Part shown: one piece after another, positions 62,427 to 64,000 of the stretch
Layout: each line of letters opens with the position of its first letter
How positions within the stretch are numbered: position 1 is the stretch's first letter
Source of the DNA: Natrinema amylolyticum
Lineage (GTDB): Archaea > Halobacteriota > Halobacteria > Halobacteriales > Natrialbaceae
DNA: 64,000 nucleotides
NCBI RefSeq assembly: GCF_020515625.1
Contig: NZ_JAIWPJ010000004.1
Location: 1 to 64,000, forward strand
Direction: 5' to 3'
Program-made: the position numbers and the translations under genes
Notes under the pieces: generated by a model
Databases searched by the model: none
Told to the model about the DNA's origin: nothing
What the model saw: only the letters and a program-made list of their open reading frames with translations

Positions 62427-62672
62427 TTAGCGAACATTCGGAGTCGACGCCGGTTCTTCGCGGACCGTGATTCGATAGTAGTCAGTGAACTTGACGATAT
62501 CGTACGATTCGAACGCGGCGCAGATTCGTTCAGGAACCGCCACATCACCCTCGTCGACTTCAACCAAACAGGGCAAACACTCTTTTGCGCGTTCTGGAAG
62601 TTCGTCGTAGTGGTACACCCTCGAGTCTGACGGTACCTGCTCTACAGGAGAGAGTGTGATCATCTCTGGCAT
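62427..62672 (-). CDS. 81-residue haloarchaeal protein of unknown function
   Basis: Small acidic protein with the pattern VYHYDELPERAKECLPCLVE ... YDIVKFTDYYRITVRE. I recall similar short haloarchaeal proteins with a conserved 'YHYDELPE' start and 'YDVVKFTDYYR' end, usually of unassigned DUF type. The single CLPC pair is the only candidate metal or disulfide site. There is no signal peptide or membrane span. A TATA-like TTTGTAATGC lies just upstream of the ATG. No neighbouring gene suggests a role. Confidence 0.6.
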   Translation of the reverse strand: MPEMITLSPVEQVPSDSRVYHYDELPERAKECLPCLVEVDEGDVAVPERICAAFESYDIVKFTDYYRITVREEPASTPNVR

Positions 62673-63163
62673 GCGTATGCATTACAAAGTGTGGGCTCCG
62701 TCCGTTTGTATGTTTTCTCAGCAGTATAACACGTTCGCGGCTTTGTACTACTTACGGCACCGTCGCTCCTGTTGGACGGTCGGAAGTTCGCTCGTGTTGT
62801 ACACTCAAAATGAATCTTTTGAGACCGGGTATCTCGACGAGCGTTCGAAACTGTCCGCCGGAACAATCCAGCGACAATCGAGCGTGAAAGGGTTGCAAAC
62901 TCGTGATACGGCGTCGGTACCTGTACCTGGATGCTGTCGATCGATTCCTATTCGGTCCCGGATATTTTCTTACGTGTTCACGTAGACGAACCAGCGCGAC
63001 GAAGTCGCTGTCTCCTACGTCGTCACAGGGATGATCGAACGACGAAATCGAGATGACCGACATCCGTACACGGTTACAACCGTGTGCCTCCCCTACTGGG
63101 AAATGAGCAACGAGGTACAGGCAAAGCCTCTTATCGCCGCGAATGATAGCAGTACCCGTGTCA
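62673..63163. other. Intergenic region before the terminal thiolase gene
   Basis: No gene supported on either strand. It ends with the thiolase promoter: CTCTTATCGC at about 63128-63137, about 30 bases before the ATG. Confidence 0.5.
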
Positions 63164-64000
63164 ATGAAAGACGCAGTTATCGTCGACGCAGTACGGACAC
63201 CGTTTGGCAAACGTGACGGATCGTTCCGCGACACGCATCCCCAGGATCTCGCTGCAGAACCCCTAACGGCACTCCGCGAGCGCAACGGGTTCGAGCCGGA
63301 AACGATCGAAGACGTCATCTACGGCTGCGTGACGCCGATGGACGAACAGGGACTCAACATCGCCCGGCTCGCGCCGATGGTCGCCGGCTGGGGCGATATC
63401 GTCCCGGGGGTTCAACTCAACCGGATGTGCGGGTCGGGCCAGCAGGCGGCTAACTTCGCCGCGTCGAACGTCATGGCCGGCCAGCACGACGTCCTCATCG
63501 CCGGCGGCGTCGAACACATGACCCGCGTCCCGATGGGCTCCGACGACGGCGGGCTAACGGACACGTATTTCGAGCACTTCGACGAGCGGACCCACCAGGG
63601 TGAGGGGGCCGAGCGCATCGCCGAGGAGTACGGCTTCACGCGCGAGGAACTCGACGAAATCGCCGTCGACTCCCAGCAGCGCTGGAAGGAAGCCTGGGAC
63701 GAGGGTCGCTACGACGACCAGATCACGCCGGTCGAGACCGAACTCGACGGGGAGGAGGTCGTCGTCGAGCAGGACGAACATCCCCGTCCCGGCACCGACA
63801 TGGATACGCTCTCCGATCTTCCCCTCTCCTTCCGCGAGGAGGGCGAGGGCTTCCACCATCCTGGCAACGCCTCGGGGATCGTCGACGGCTCGGCCGCGCT
63901 GTTGATCGCAAGCGAGGAAGCCGCCGAGAGACACGGTTGGGAACCGATGGCCCGCATTCGTCAGACCGAGGTCGTCGGCGTCGACCCCATCACGATGTTG
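63164..64000 (+). CDS. Acetyl-CoA acyltransferase (thiolase, FadA type), 5' part
   Basis: The first 279 codons of a classical thiolase run to the window edge. MKDAVIVDAVRTPFGKRDGS opens the fold, and the nucleophile is C89 in NRMCGSGQQAANFA. GGVEHMTRVPMG and the FHHPGNASGIVDGSAALLIAS segment match 3-ketoacyl-CoA thiolases; the HPxGxTG and CxGxG parts with the other catalytic residues lie beyond the edge. It would perform the final, thiolytic step of beta-oxidation. A different type from the SCP-x thiolase at 49860, so two ketoacyl-CoA cleavage systems are present. Confidence 0.9.
   Translation, partial: MKDAVIVDAVRTPFGKRDGSFRDTHPQDLAAEPLTALRERNGFEPETIEDVIYGCVTPMDEQGLNIARLAPMVAGWGDIVPGVQLNRMCGSGQQAANFAASNVMAGQHDVLIAGGVEHMTRVPMGSDDGGLTDTYFEHFDERTHQGEGAERIAEEYGFTREELDEIAVDSQQRWKEAWDEGRYDDQITPVETELDGEEVVVEQDEHPRPGTDMDTLSDLPLSFREEGEGFHHPGNASGIVDGSAALLIASEEAAERHGWEPMARIRQTEVVGVDPITML

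Noticed and set aside
1-64000. CRISPR arrays, rRNA or tRNA genes
   Set aside because: No regularly spaced repeats and no sequence with recognisable tRNA or rRNA conserved blocks was seen by eye; a tRNA scan would be needed to exclude a hidden tRNA.

Overview
The window is GC-rich DNA from a halophilic archaeon (class Halobacteria). The evidence is very acidic proteins, many twin-arginine (Tat) signals including Tat lipoboxes, AT-rich TATA boxes about 27 bases upstream of start codons (mostly leaderless genes), and archaeal families such as RdfA, the archaea-specific SMC-related protein, small zinc-ribbon proteins and an F420-type LLM oxidoreductase. I see no rRNA, tRNA or CRISPR array. The content looks like an accessory or megaplasmid region rather than core chromosome.

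Region 1 (1-8.9 kb) is mobile and decayed. It holds an IS6-family element cut by the window edge, an IS481/IS3-like transposase tail, a tyrosine recombinase, an orphan iron-type substrate-binding lipoprotein directly under a perfect DtxR/Idr-type iron box, a frameshifted creatininase-family gene, a complete NitT/TauT-type ABC transporter (binding protein, permease, ATPase), and two further broken IS6-family transposases.

Region 2 (8.9-43.7 kb) reads as an arabinan and L-arabinose utilisation island. Exported enzymes (GH43 arabinanase with three ricin-type repeats; Tat-exported GH51) would cut the polymer outside. An oligopeptide/oligosaccharide-type ABC transporter (35.2-41.2 kb) would import the products. 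Proteins without signal peptides (GH93 exo-arabinanase-like, two GH51 alpha-L-arabinofuranosidases, two GH127 beta-L-arabinofuranosidases, two GH4 enzymes of the CHS type) would release sugars inside. An enolase-superfamily sugar-acid dehydratase and a FAH-fold 2-keto-3-deoxy-sugar-acid dehydratase give the non-phosphorylative route toward alpha-ketoglutarate semialdehyde. An IclR regulator sits beside them and a classical SDR is a candidate sugar dehydrogenase. The lactonase and the semialdehyde dehydrogenase are not in the window. An M24-fold protein without its usual metal ligands, an ABC exporter, a MATE exporter, a UspA protein and small zinc and membrane proteins are embedded.

Region 3 (44.8-64 kb) combines an RdfA / SMC-related protein pair with an acyl-CoA degradation set: PaaI-type thioesterase, Lrp regulator, LLM oxidoreductase, SCP-x-type thiolase with a DUF35 partner, 3-hydroxyacyl-CoA dehydrogenase, sodium:solute symporter with a tiny membrane partner, three acyl-CoA ligases, a metallo-beta-lactamase-fold hydrolase, an acyl-CoA dehydrogenase fragment and a second thiolase running off the end. 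Between them lie IS200/IS605 (TnpB) debris and a 14-codon remnant of a second rdfA. Functions come from motifs and family knowledge; no database search was possible.
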